Positions 42,649-53,621 of a stretch of 64,000 nt of DNA are shown here, piece after piece. The notes below the pieces were generated by a model. The model saw nothing but the letters and a program-made list of their open reading frames with translations. It was not told where the DNA came from and did no database searches. The DNA comes from JADJOM01 sp046327715. Lineage in GTDB: Bacteria; Gemmatimonadota; Gemmatimonadetes; Gemmatimonadales; GWC2-71-9. Each line of letters starts with the position of its first letter. Position 1 is the stretch's first letter. The DNA lies in assembly GCA_046327715.1 (NCBI GenBank), contig JAXLXY010000016.1, positions 7,089 through 71,088 of the forward strand, in the 5' to 3' direction. A program made the translations under genes and the position numbers.

Positions 42649-42679
42649 GGGGCCCGTGGCCCTAATATCTTGCCCCCCC

Positions 42680-43810
42680 ATGCCCCCCAAGTCCACCCCC
42701 GAGATGCGGGCCTTCCGCCAGCGCCTGATGCGCTGGTTCCGGCGCAAGGGCCGCGACCTCCCCTGGCGCCGCACCCGCGACCCGTACCAGGTGCTGGTGT
42801 CGGAGTTCATGCTGCAGCAGACCCAGGTGAGCCGGGTGACCGAATACTTCCCCCGCTTCCTGGACCGCTACCCCACCATCCACGCCCTGGCCAGCGCCCC
42901 GCCCCACCAGGTGCGCGAGGCCTGGGAGGGCCTCGGCTACTACCGCCGGGCCATGAACCTGCACCGGCTGGCGCAGGTGGTGGTGGCGGAGCGGGCCGGC
43001 GTGGTGCCGGACGATCCCGAGGCGCTGCGGCGGCTGCCGGGCGTGGGTCGCTACACCGCCGGGGCAGTGGCGACCTTTGCGTTCGAGCAGGCGCATCCGG
43101 CGGTCGACACGAACGTGGGACGGGTGATTGAGAGGGCGTTCCTGGCCCCGACGGGCAGGGCCCGGCGGCCGATGGGCGGGAAGCGGGAAACGGGAAAAGG
43201 GAAGAGAGAAAAGGGAAGAGGGAAGAGGGAAACGGGAAGCGGGAAGCAGGGGGCGGCGCGGGAGCACCGGATCTGGGAGATCGGCGCGCGGCTGCAGCCG
43301 CGGGCGGGGAACGCGGCCTGGACCTTCAACCAGGCGATCATGGAGCTGGGCGCGCTGGTGTGCACGGCAAGGGTGGCGAGGTGCGAGGTGTGCCCGGTGC
43401 GGGCGGTGTGCCGGATGGGCAAGAGCGGGAAGCGGGAAGCGGGAAACGGGAAGCGGGAAGCGGGAAGCGGGAAGCGGGAAGCGGGAAGCGGGAAGCGGGA
43501 AGCGGGAAGCGGGAAGCGGGAAGCGGGAAGCGGGAAGCGGGAAGCGGGACGCGGGAAGCGGGAAGCGGGCAGCGGGACGCGGGAAGCGGGAAGCGGGAAG
43601 CGGGAAGCGGGAAGCGGGAAGCGGGAAGCGGGAAGCGGGAAGCGGGAAGCGGGAAGCGGGAAGCGGGAAGCGGGAAGCGGGCTCGGTCGTCGCGGGAGCG
43701 TGCTCGCGGTCGGCGCGTGGCCGCACAGGACCCTGGAGCCCGCCGCGCGGCGCACGCGCCTCCGCTGCGCCGCCCCCACGCCTCCCTCGCCTAACCGCAT
43801 AACCGCCTAA
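42680..43810 (+). CDS. mutY: A/G-specific adenine glycosylase MutY, repeat-invaded
   Basis: Removes A mispaired with 8-oxoG. The glycosylase core is intact: SEFMLQQTQVSRV with the catalytic Glu, LRRLPGVGRYTAGAV as helix-hairpin-helix, AVDTNVGRV with the catalytic Asp, and the 4Fe-4S ligands in the spacing C-x6-C-x2-C-x5-C (CTARVARCEVCPVRAVC). Between the Asp and the cluster sits a repeat-encoded insertion (43178-43248), and directly after the cluster the reading frame enters ~36 heptamers (43427-43681). The usual C-terminal Nudix-like domain that recognises 8-oxoG is missing. The last ~40 residues are low-complexity and the TAA stop is part of an octamer. Confidence 0.85.
   Translation: MPPKSTPEMRAFRQRLMRWFRRKGRDLPWRRTRDPYQVLVSEFMLQQTQVSRVTEYFPRFLDRYPTIHALASAPPHQVREAWEGLGYYRRAMNLHRLAQVVVAERAGVVPDDPEALRRLPGVGRYTAGAVATFAFEQAHPAVDTNVGRVIERAFLAPTGRARRPMGGKRETGKGKREKGRGKRETGSGKQGAAREHRIWEIGARLQPRAGNAAWTFNQAIMELGALVCTARVARCEVCPVRAVCRMGKSGKREAGNGKREAGSGKREAGSGKREAGSGKREAGSGKREAGRGKREAGSGTREAGSGKREAGSGKREAGSGKREAGSGKREAGSGLGRRGSVLAVGAWPHRTLEPAARRTRLRCAAPTPPSPNRITA
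43178..43248 (+). repeat. In-frame heptamer insertion in mutY
   Basis: Ten mixed units (GGGAAGC, GGGAAAC, GGGAAAA, GGGAAGA) encode a GKRETGKGKREKGRGKRET-type linker within the glycosylase domain. Confidence 0.9.
43427..43681 (+). repeat. Longest heptamer array, in the 3' part of mutY
   Basis: About 36 tandem units, nearly all GGGAAGC, with single variants GGGAAAC, GGGACGC and GGGCAGC. Read as GKREAGS repeats in the mutY frame. Confidence 0.95.
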
Positions 43811-43834
43811 CCGCCCAACCGCCCAACCGCCTAC
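43789..43834 (+). repeat. Octamer array between mutY and the CHAT gene
   Basis: Five to six CGCCTAAC/CGCCCAAC units. One unit supplies the mutY TAA stop at 43808-43810. Confidence 0.9.
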
Positions 43835-43846
43835 CCCCCCACCCCC

Positions 43847-46800
43847 CTACCTCCCCCCCACCACCATGAACGGCGCCCAGTAACGCGGCGCCTCGAAGCC
43901 GGGGGTATTCCGCACGTCGACCTGGGCGCGGCGCAGCGCCTCAGCCGGCGTGGGCTGGTCGCGGTCGTCGAGCCAGTGGGCGTAGAAGCGCTGCATGAGG
44001 ATGGCGGTGGCGTCGTCCGACACGCTCCACAGGCTCACCAGCAGCCGACGGGCGCCGCGGGCCAGGAAGGCGCGCTGCAGGCCCACGGTCCCCTCCGCCT
44101 GCGCCAGGTTCCCCAACCCGGTCTGGCACGCGCTCAGCACCACCAGCTCGGCGCCCAGCCGCAGTGATGGGTCGTCCAGCACCTCGCCCACGGTGAGCAG
44201 GCCATCGGCCATGCTGTCGGCGGCCAGCGCCACGAAGGAATTCCGGGCCCGGCCCGCGGCGGCGTAGGCGTAGCCGTGGGTGGCCAGGTGCACCAGCGGC
44301 GCCCGCGCCATCCGCCGTCGCACCTCGGTCTCGGTGGCGGCGGCGCCGGTGAGGGCGCGGACCCCGACCCGGCGGGCCACGGAATCCCCCTCGACCGCCG
44401 CCGCGGGCAGCGGCCGAAGGGTGAGCGCCCCGCCGTCCGCGCCCCGCAGCGTCGGCATCCGCGGATCGCCCACCACCAATGCATCGCGGAAGCGCCGGGC
44501 CCGGGCCGCGCCGCCGGGTGCCGCCGGCCGGCGCTCCACCTCCGCCAGGCTCGCCAGCGATGGCGCCTGGCGCAGCGCCACCCGGAGGCCGAGCGCCGAC
44601 TCGCCGAGCGGCAGGGCGCCGAAGGGGATCACGGTGAGCACGCCGTGCGGCACGATGACCAGCTCCGCCGGCACCCGCCCGCCCTCGCGCAGCTCGGCCG
44701 GGAGCAGCAGCGCCGCCAGCTCCGCGCCGATGCGCGCCGGGTCGCCGCCCGCGGCGGCGGCGGCGGCCACGCCGGTCCGCAGCCGTTCCTCGAGCGCCGG
44801 CGCCGCATCGCCGGCCAGCCGGGCGCCGACGTCCACCTGGTCCACGCCGAGCGCGGCGCGCCAGCGCGCGGCCAGCCGGGCCAGCGAGTCGGCACCCACC
44901 GCCACGCGGGTAGCCGTCAGCTGCACGCGGCCGGCCCGGCCCGGCAGCGGCCGCGCGTACCAGATGAGTAGGGTGTCCGCGGTGACGAGGTACGACAGCA
45001 CCCCCGCCCCGCCGGCCGCCGCGGCGCCGACCAGCCGGCGCCCCTCCGCCGTCAGGTCCGCCCCGGCCCGGGCGGCCCGCGCCGTTCCCCGCATCAGGTC
45101 GAGCAGTGCCTGGGCGCGGCCCCGTTCCGCCGCCGCGAGCGACGCGAAGGCGGCGGGCTCCGCGCCCACGGTGCCACCGTGCTGCAGCCACGCCAGCTCC
45201 CATTCACCGGTGGGCAGGGTGGTGAGTTCCTGCACGCCGAGCCGGTAGTCATCGGCGCCGGCCTGGGCGCGGACCTGGGCGCGGAGCACGGCGGCGCTGT
45301 CGAGCAGCGCCAGGGCGCCGGGCAGGTCGGGCTGCGGCAGGCGGCGCATGGTGTAGGCGAGGTTGGCGAGGATGGCGGCGCTGGTCTCGATGGCGCCCCG
45401 GCTCCGCTGGATGGCGGCCGCCTCACGCAGCGCGGCCAGGCCGGCGGTGCTGTTCCCGGCGCGGGTCTCCAGCCGTCCGATGGCGGAGAGGCTCCGCACC
45501 CGGTCGCTGGTGCGGCCGGTGGCGATGGCGCGCGCCAGCCCGCGCCGGTGCAGGGTCAGGGCGCTGTCGGATTGCCCCAGCCGCTCGTACAGGGTGGCGA
45601 TGTCGCCCAGCACCGAGGCCTCGTCCCACTGCCGCGCGCCGCGGGTGTAGCTCTCGAGGGCCGCGCGGAAGGCGGAGTCGGCGCCGGCCGCGTCGCCCCG
45701 GTCGCGGAGCAGGAGGCCGATCCGGTCGAGCGACTCCGACTCCGCCAGCGCGTCGCCGTCGGGATCGGAGGTGGTGTGGTCGCGCCGCCAGCGGGCCGCG
45801 TCGCGCCGGGCGCGGTGATATCCCAGCGCGCTGTCCCGGAGCCCGGCGGCCTCGAAGTCGTAGGCCAGGTCGCGGAGCACGAGCAGCTCGCCGCTGGTGC
45901 CCTCCTGCACCATCCCGCGCGCCAGCCGGTGGTAACTGAGCGCGGAATCCACCTGGCCCATCTGCCGGAACACGCTGCCCAGGTGCCCGGTGGCGCGCGC
46001 CGCGTCGGCGCGATGGCCCGTCCCCGCCCGGCCCCACGCCGCCACCGACGCCCGGTGATCGCGCACCGCCTCTTCGTAGCGGCCGGTGAGGGCGAGCGCG
46101 GTGCCCCGGGTGCCGTGCAGGGTGGCGAGGACCCGGGGCTCGACGTCGGGCGGCGCGATGGCGAGGCCGTGGGTGGCGGTGGCAATCACCGTGTCGAACT
46201 CGGCCCGCTCGAAGTGGATGCTGGCCACGGTCATCCAGATCAGCGCCTCCTCCCCCGGCACGCCCAGCCGCCGCCAGTCGGCGATCAGGCGGTGGCCCAC
46301 GGCGAGCGCCGAATCGAGCTGGCCGGCGTCGCGGTAGGTGGTGAGGATGTTGAGCCGGACGATGTTGCGGAGGCCCTGCGACCCGACCGCCTCGAACAGG
46401 CGGATGGCGGCCTCGAAGCTCGCGATGGCGGAGTCGAGCTGGCCCGCCGCGACCAGGCGCCGGCCGCGGTCGAGCCACGCGAACGCGGGCGGCGTCACGG
46501 TCGAGACGCCGGCCGCGGCCGCTGCCCGGTAGTGGACGCCCATCGAGTCGAGCCGGCCCTCGCGCTCGAACAGCGTGCCCAGCACCGAGTGCAGCACGCC
46601 GACCGGCTTGCGCGGCGCGCCGGCGGGAGAGGCCGCGATGGCGGCGCGATAGGCGGTGATCGCCGCGCCGGGGCGGCGCCGGGCATGCTCCACCATGCCG
46701 AGCCAGGCCAGGGCGCCGGCGGCGGTGGCACTGTCGGTCGTGGCGCGGGCCCGGGCCGCGAGCAGGGCCGCCGCGCTGTCGGGCTGGCCGGTGCCCGCGG

Positions 46801-47551
46801 CCCGCAGCGCGAGCGCCCCGCGGCGGGCCCAGATGAGGCTGTCGGGCGCCGCCGACTCCACGTACAGGTCGGCCAGCTGGCGCAGCGTCCGCGCCTCGGT
46901 GGCGGAATCGGCCGGGGCCGGCCCCGGGGCGAGCGCGGCCTCGAGGTAGGTGATGGCGCTGTCGGGCTGGCGGAGCAGGGCGTGCACCTCGCCCAGCTCG
47001 CGGTTGAGCCAGCGGACGTTGGCGGCGTGGCCCCGCGCGGTGTAGAGCGCCAGCGACTCGCGGTAGTGGACCAGGGCGGTGTCGCGGGCGCCGCGACGGC
47101 GCGCGAGGAAGCCCAGCCAGCGGCTGAACGCCGCCTGGTTGGCGCTGTCGCCGAGCGCCCGCGCGATGCCCAGCGCCTCGGTGAAGGCCGCCTGCGCGGA
47201 GTCGGGCCGGTCTGCCTCGAAGTGCGCGGAGCCGGCGCGGCCCCGGCTGGTGCCCGCCGCCGCCCGGCTGCCCGCCCGGTCGTAGAGTTCCCGGGCCAGG
47301 GTGAAGTGGACCACGGCCGAATCGGGCTGTTTGAGGGCGCGGTGGATGTCGCCCAGGGCAAAGCGGATCCGGGCGAGGATGGCGGTGGAGTCGAGGGGGG
47401 CGTAGTACGCCAGCGCCTGGCGGCAGGTGTCGAGCGCCGCCGCCGGGGCGGCGCTGTCGGCTTGGGCCACGCAGCGGGTGAGCGGCGAGGGGGCCTGGGC
47501 GGCCAGCGCGGACGGGCACAGCAGGACGAGGGCGAGAAGGCGCATCCGCAT
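43847..47551 (-). CDS. Secreted TPR-CHAT protein
   Basis: A 1234-residue protein with signal peptide MRMRLLALVLLCPSALAAQ. Residues ~30-850 are a long run of TPR-like helical repeats (typical unit DSALSYHRLARGMVQ; many end in DSA). The last ~280 residues are a CHAT domain, a caspase-like fold: LVHLATHGYAY holds the catalytic His (about residue 1090) and LVVLSACQTGLGNL the Cys (about 1142), then AFLARGARRLLVSLWSVSD. CHAT proteases with TPRs act in proteolytic signalling, and some guard against phage, but most lack signal peptides. ATG 47551 gives the signal peptide; the earlier ATG would mask it. Confidence 0.85.
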   Translation of the reverse strand: MRMRLLALVLLCPSALAAQAPSPLTRCVAQADSAAPAAALDTCRQALAYYAPLDSTAILARIRFALGDIHRALKQPDSAVVHFTLARELYDRAGSRAAAGTSRGRAGSAHFEADRPDSAQAAFTEALGIARALGDSANQAAFSRWLGFLARRRGARDTALVHYRESLALYTARGHAANVRWLNRELGEVHALLRQPDSAITYLEAALAPGPAPADSATEARTLRQLADLYVESAAPDSLIWARRGALALRAAGTGQPDSAAALLAARARATTDSATAAGALAWLGMVEHARRRPGAAITAYRAAIAASPAGAPRKPVGVLHSVLGTLFEREGRLDSMGVHYRAAAAAGVSTVTPPAFAWLDRGRRLVAAGQLDSAIASFEAAIRLFEAVGSQGLRNIVRLNILTTYRDAGQLDSALAVGHRLIADWRRLGVPGEEALIWMTVASIHFERAEFDTVIATATHGLAIAPPDVEPRVLATLHGTRGTALALTGRYEEAVRDHRASVAAWGRAGTGHRADAARATGHLGSVFRQMGQVDSALSYHRLARGMVQEGTSGELLVLRDLAYDFEAAGLRDSALGYHRARRDAARWRRDHTTSDPDGDALAESESLDRIGLLLRDRGDAAGADSAFRAALESYTRGARQWDEASVLGDIATLYERLGQSDSALTLHRRGLARAIATGRTSDRVRSLSAIGRLETRAGNSTAGLAALREAAAIQRSRGAIETSAAILANLAYTMRRLPQPDLPGALALLDSAAVLRAQVRAQAGADDYRLGVQELTTLPTGEWELAWLQHGGTVGAEPAAFASLAAAERGRAQALLDLMRGTARAARAGADLTAEGRRLVGAAAAGGAGVLSYLVTADTLLIWYARPLPGRAGRVQLTATRVAVGADSLARLAARWRAALGVDQVDVGARLAGDAAPALEERLRTGVAAAAAAGGDPARIGAELAALLLPAELREGGRVPAELVIVPHGVLTVIPFGALPLGESALGLRVALRQAPSLASLAEVERRPAAPGGAARARRFRDALVVGDPRMPTLRGADGGALTLRPLPAAAVEGDSVARRVGVRALTGAAATETEVRRRMARAPLVHLATHGYAYAAAGRARNSFVALAADSMADGLLTVGEVLDDPSLRLGAELVVLSACQTGLGNLAQAEGTVGLQRAFLARGARRLLVSLWSVSDDATAILMQRFYAHWLDDRDQPTPAEALRRAQVDVRNTPGFEAPRYWAPFMVVGGR

Positions 47552-47627
47552 GGGGTGAAGGTACGCGGGAGATGCGCGAGCGGGAGGGAGTGGCACAGGG
47601 GGCTTCAAGGGGGAGGGGGAACTGCGG

Positions 47628-47703
47628 GGAAGAGGGAAGAGGGAAGCGGGAAGCGGGAAGCGGGAAACGGCGAAGCCGCGACCCGGGGGCGAGGGAGTGC
47701 GGG
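47628..47703 (+). repeat. Heptamers and partial B block before the padR gene
   Basis: Six heptamers (47628-47670) lead into the right half of a B block (47670-47703). The left half of the block is absent. Confidence 0.88.
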
Positions 47704-47715
47704 AAGCGGGCCCCC

Positions 47716-47812
47716 CCGTCTGTCATTCCGAGGAAGCGCAGCGACCGAGGAATCCCTGCGGGTCCGGCTCGGACTTCGAGGGATCCCTCGCTGCGCTCGG
47801 GATGACGGACGG
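47716..47812. repeat. C element, copy 3 (full length)
   Basis: Begins CCGTCTGTCATTCCGAG and ends CTCGGGATGACGGACGG, so the inverted termini extend to about 17 bp with few mismatches. Octamer-like units follow at 47819-47856. Confidence 0.85.
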
Positions 47813-47858
47813 GAGAACCGAACCGCCGAACCGTCTAACCGCCGACCCGCCTTACCGC

Positions 47859-47887
47859 TTGACGCCCCGCCCCCCGCACCATAGCTT
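47859..47887 (+). promoter_or_regulatory. Promoter of the padR-ADOP unit
   Basis: TTGACG (47859-47864), 17-bp spacer, TAGCTT (47882-47887), 29 bp before the PadR ATG. Same -10 as the tRNA-Ala promoter. Confidence 0.7.
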
Positions 47888-47916
47888 GGCTTCCACTCAC
47901 CAGGTTAGGGGAAAGC

Positions 47917-48249
47917 ATGGCCCGGCAGCCCACCGACCTCATGCACGGCACGCTCGACGTGCTGGTGCTCAAGATCCTCTCCTGGCACCCCGCCCACGGG
48001 TACAGCATCGCCCGCGAGATCGAGCAGCGGAGCGACGGGGTGTTCGCCATCGAGGACGCGGCGCTCTACAAGGCGCTGCACCGGCTGGAGGCGGCCGGCG
48101 CCATCGCGGCGGAATGGGGCGTCTCGGAGAACAACCGCCGGGCCCGGTACTACACGCTCACCCCCGCGGGCCGGAAGGAACTCCGGGCCGAGACGCACAC
48201 CTGGCGAGCCTACGTCGCAGCGGTGAGCGGCGTGCTCGAGCTGGCGTGA
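47917..48249 (+). CDS. PadR-family transcriptional regulator
   Basis: A 110-residue winged-helix repressor. It opens MHGTLDVLVLKILSWHPAHG and has YSIAREIEQRS, then ALYKALHRLEAAGAIAAEW and YYTLTPAGRKEL, all typical of the PadR N-terminal domain in its short form. It ends 10 bp before the ADOP permease gene. PadR regulators of this length paired with ADOP permeases are a hallmark of Acidobacteria and Gemmatimonadota. AGGGGAAAGC precedes the ATG as a Shine-Dalgarno sequence. Confidence 0.92.
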   Translation: MARQPTDLMHGTLDVLVLKILSWHPAHGYSIAREIEQRSDGVFAIEDAALYKALHRLEAAGAIAAEWGVSENNRRARYYTLTPAGRKELRAETHTWRAYVAAVSGVLELA

Positions 48250-48259
48250 GGAGGGCGCC

Positions 48260-50905
48260 ATGAGCCTGCACTGGCCGCGCCGCGCGTTCCGGCTCCCCTG
48301 GCGCAAGCCGGACGAGATCGACGCCGAGCTCGATGAGGAGTTCGCCTTCCACCTGGAGGCGCGCGCCCGCGAGCTGGTGGCCGGCGGGATGGCGCCGGCC
48401 GCGGCGCGGGAGGAGGCGCGGCGGCGCTTCGGCGACCTGGACGGCGCCCGGGCCTACATCCGCGCGGTGGACCGCGGCTCGGCCCGCGAGGCGCGCCGCC
48501 GCGACTGGTGGACAGGCTGGCGGCAGGATGCGCGGTTCGCGACGCGGCAGCTGGTCCGCAACCCCGGCTTCACCCTCATCGCCATCCTGACGATCGGGCT
48601 GGGCGTGGGCGCCAACACGGCGATCTTCAGCGCGGTGCACCGCCTGCTGCTGGACCCGCTGCCCTTCCCCGGCGGCGACCGGCTGGTGGCGCTGCTGGAG
48701 TCGAGCCAGAAGACCGGCACCATGATCTCGCCCTTCGCGGAGGTGCTGGGCCACTGGCGGCGGGAGGCGCGCACCCTCGAGGGCATCGAGCTCTTCGGCG
48801 AGCGCGAGGTGGCGGTGGGCGAACCGGGCGCGGAGCCGGAACGGCTCGGCGCCGCGCTCATCTCCCCGACCCTGCCCCGCTTCCTCGGCCTCACCCTGCC
48901 GCTCGGCCGCGGCTTCTCGCCGGAGGAGGCGGTGGCGCACGGGCCCCGGGTGGTGATCCTGGGCCATGGCCTGTGGCAGCGCCGCTTCGGCGGCCGGCGC
49001 GACGTGCTGGGACAGACGCTCCCCATCGAGGGGGAGTCCTACACGGTGGTCGGCGTGATGCCGCCGGACCTCAGCCTCCCCTTCATGCAGCCGGGCCCGG
49101 CACGGCAGCTGTGGCTGCCGCTGCCGCCCCCGGCCGCCGACGACCGTCCCCAGGCGATGGCCCGGCTGCGCCCCGGGGTGACGCCCGCGATGGCCAGCGC
49201 CGAGCTGGCCCGCATCGAGGACGCGCACGCCGACGGCGGGTCGCGGATCATCGACTTCCGGGGCACCGCGGTCCGACCCCAGGCGTTCATGCCGGACGCA
49301 CTGCAGCAGGGGCTGTTGATCCTCTTCGGCGTGGTGGGCGTGGTGCTGCTCATCGCCTGCGCCAACGTGGCCAACCTGCTGCTGGCACGGGCCGCCACCC
49401 GCAGCCACGAGTTCGCGGTGCGCACCGCGCTGGGCGCCGGCCGCGGGCGGCTGGTGCGCCAGCTGCTCACCGAGAGTACCCTGCTCGCGCTGCTGGGCGG
49501 CGGGCTCGGCGTGGCGCTGGCGTGGCAGGGGCTCGCGCTGCTGCGGGCCGCGCGGCCCGCGATGCTGAGCCCGCTCGACGACGTGCGCATCGCGCCGGTG
49601 GCGCTGCTGTGGAGCCTCGGGCTCACCCTGCTCACCGGGCTGGTGTTCGGCCTGGCCCCGGCGCTGCTGGCCACCGACCGCCAGCTGGCCGACCCGCTGC
49701 GGCTCTCGACCGGCAGCACCCGCCGCGGCTCGTCCCGGGTCCGCGCCGCGCTGGTGATCGGCGAGGTGGCGCTGTCGGTGGCGCTGCTGGTGGGCGCGGG
49801 GCTGCTGGTGCGCACCCTCGGCGAGCTGCAGCGGATCGACCTGGGCTACCAGCCCGCTGGGATCACCGCGGTGACCCTCACCCTGCCGCCGGGTGTGCCG
49901 GGCGCCGCCAGTTCACCGCTCGACCCGCTGCTCGAGGGATTGCGGCAGCGGGTCGAGGCGCTGCCCGGGGTGCAGGGGGTGGCCTTCGCGTCGGGGCTCC
50001 CGCCCCAGAGCGGGATCGCCATGGGGGTGCTCGAGATCGAGGGCACCCCGCCCGCCGGCGACGCGGCGCCGCGCGCCCTGGGCTTCACCAGCGTGGACCC
50101 GGAGTTCTTCCAGGTCCTGGGCCTGCCGCTCCGCGCCGGGCGGCCCTTCACCCGGGCCGCCGGCCTCCCCGAGATGGTGATCAACGCCGCCATGGCCGAG
50201 CAGTACTGGCCCGGCGAGGACCCGGTGGGCCGCCGGTTCCGGATCGGCGAGCGCGGCAACTGGCTCACCGTGGTGGGGGTGGTGCCCGATGTCCGGGTAC
50301 CGGTCAGCGGCAGCCAGCTCGGTGCCCTGCAGGTCTACTCGGCGCGGGAGAGCGCGGCGGAAGACTATGGGCAGGTGCACCTGGTGCTCCGGGCGGCCGA
50401 TGGCGCCGCGCTCGCCCCGGCGCTCCGGGCCGCGGTCGCGGCGGCCGGGGGCGGCATCCGCCTGCGCAGCATCGAGGCGATGCCGGCGCGCCTCGACACG
50501 GTGCTGGCGGGGCCGCGCTTCACCATGCGGCTGTTCGCGGGCTTCGCGCTGCTCGCGCTGGTACTGGCGACGATCGGGCTCTACGGCGTGGTGAGCTACT
50601 CGGTGAGCCAGCGCACCCGGGAGATCGGGGTGCGGGTGGCGCTCGGCGCCAGCCGCGCGTCGGTGCTCGGCATGGTCCTGCTGCAGGCGCTGGGCCTGGC
50701 CGCGGGCGGGGTGGCGCTCGGCTGGCTGGCCGCCGCTGCCGGCACCCGCGCCATGGCGGGGATGCTCTACGGCGTGAGCCCGCTCGACCCGCTCACCTTC
50801 GGTGCGGTGGCACTGGGGCTGGTGGGCGTGGCGCTGCTGGCGGCGTGGGTCCCCGCCCGCCGGGCGCTGCTGGTGGATCCGGTGGTGGCGCTCAAGGGGG
50901 AGTGA
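48260..50905 (+). CDS. ADOP-type MacB/FtsX-like permease
   Basis: An 881-residue membrane protein of the acidobacterial duplicated orphan permease type. The N-terminal ~85 residues form the ADOP cap (DEIDAELDEEFAFHLEARA). Then a first membrane segment (NPGFTLIAILTIGLGVGANT), a large periplasmic MacB-like domain (~130-345) and three membrane segments (~350-460) follow. A second periplasmic domain and three C-terminal segments, including ALVLATIGLYGVVSYSVSQR, complete the duplicated half. No ATPase partner is encoded nearby, as is usual for these orphans. Probably needed for efflux or envelope stress under PadR control. Confidence 0.92.
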   Translation: MSLHWPRRAFRLPWRKPDEIDAELDEEFAFHLEARARELVAGGMAPAAAREEARRRFGDLDGARAYIRAVDRGSAREARRRDWWTGWRQDARFATRQLVRNPGFTLIAILTIGLGVGANTAIFSAVHRLLLDPLPFPGGDRLVALLESSQKTGTMISPFAEVLGHWRREARTLEGIELFGEREVAVGEPGAEPERLGAALISPTLPRFLGLTLPLGRGFSPEEAVAHGPRVVILGHGLWQRRFGGRRDVLGQTLPIEGESYTVVGVMPPDLSLPFMQPGPARQLWLPLPPPAADDRPQAMARLRPGVTPAMASAELARIEDAHADGGSRIIDFRGTAVRPQAFMPDALQQGLLILFGVVGVVLLIACANVANLLLARAATRSHEFAVRTALGAGRGRLVRQLLTESTLLALLGGGLGVALAWQGLALLRAARPAMLSPLDDVRIAPVALLWSLGLTLLTGLVFGLAPALLATDRQLADPLRLSTGSTRRGSSRVRAALVIGEVALSVALLVGAGLLVRTLGELQRIDLGYQPAGITAVTLTLPPGVPGAASSPLDPLLEGLRQRVEALPGVQGVAFASGLPPQSGIAMGVLEIEGTPPAGDAAPRALGFTSVDPEFFQVLGLPLRAGRPFTRAAGLPEMVINAAMAEQYWPGEDPVGRRFRIGERGNWLTVVGVVPDVRVPVSGSQLGALQVYSARESAAEDYGQVHLVLRAADGAALAPALRAAVAAAGGGIRLRSIEAMPARLDTVLAGPRFTMRLFAGFALLALVLATIGLYGVVSYSVSQRTREIGVRVALGASRASVLGMVLLQALGLAAGGVALGWLAAAAGTRAMAGMLYGVSPLDPLTFGAVALGLVGVALLAAWVPARRALLVDPVVALKGE

Positions 50906-50923
50906 GGGGGAGCTTGGGGATGG

Positions 50924-50982
50924 GGGAAGGGGGAAAAGGGAAGCGGGAAGCGGGAAGAGGGAAGAGGGAAGAGGGAAGAGGG
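50924..50982 (+). repeat. Heptamer array after the ADOP permease
   Basis: Eight units (GGGAAAA, GGGAAGC, GGGAAGA) start 19 bp past the stop and run up to the C element. Confidence 0.9.
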
Positions 50983-50995
50983 GCCACCCCCCGGT

Positions 50996-51090
50996 CTGTC
51001 ATTCCGAGGGAGCGGAGCGACCGAGGCAACCCGGCGGGCCAGGCGCGGACTTCGAGGGATCCCTCGGGCCTTCGGCCCTCGGGATGACAG
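50996..51090. repeat. C element, copy 4 (full length)
   Basis: Ends CTGTCATTCCGAGGGAG and CTCGGGATGACAG with a second stem CCCTCGGGCC-TTCGG-CCCTCGGG inside. An octamer-like array (CCAACCGT units) follows at 51124-51178 and ends just before the kinase gene. Confidence 0.85.
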
Positions 51091-51198
51091 GCGATGGTCG
51101 GCGCCGCCCTCGCGCCTCGGTCACCCAACCGCCCAACCGTCCAACCGTCCAACCGTCTAACCGTCCAACCGCCGTACCGCTATCTTTTCCCCCCACCG

Positions 51199-53514
<2,316 letters not shown>

Positions 53515-53621
53515 TCCCTCCTTGCGGGGGCCTCCTCCGGGCGGTATCTCAAGGCGTCCTGCCGCAGGTTCGCACCACCGTCCCACGCTCCAGCGCACTG
53601 CTCCCCTCGCGAGGGTTACCC

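Noticed and set aside
43427..43681. CRISPR-like direct repeat array
   Set aside because: Units are 7 bp, adjacent and without spacers, and no cas gene is present.
42662..43800. Long minus-strand frames rich in ASRFPLP repeats opposite mutY
   Set aside because: They exist only because the heptamer lacks stops on both strands; no family motif, start signal or normal composition.
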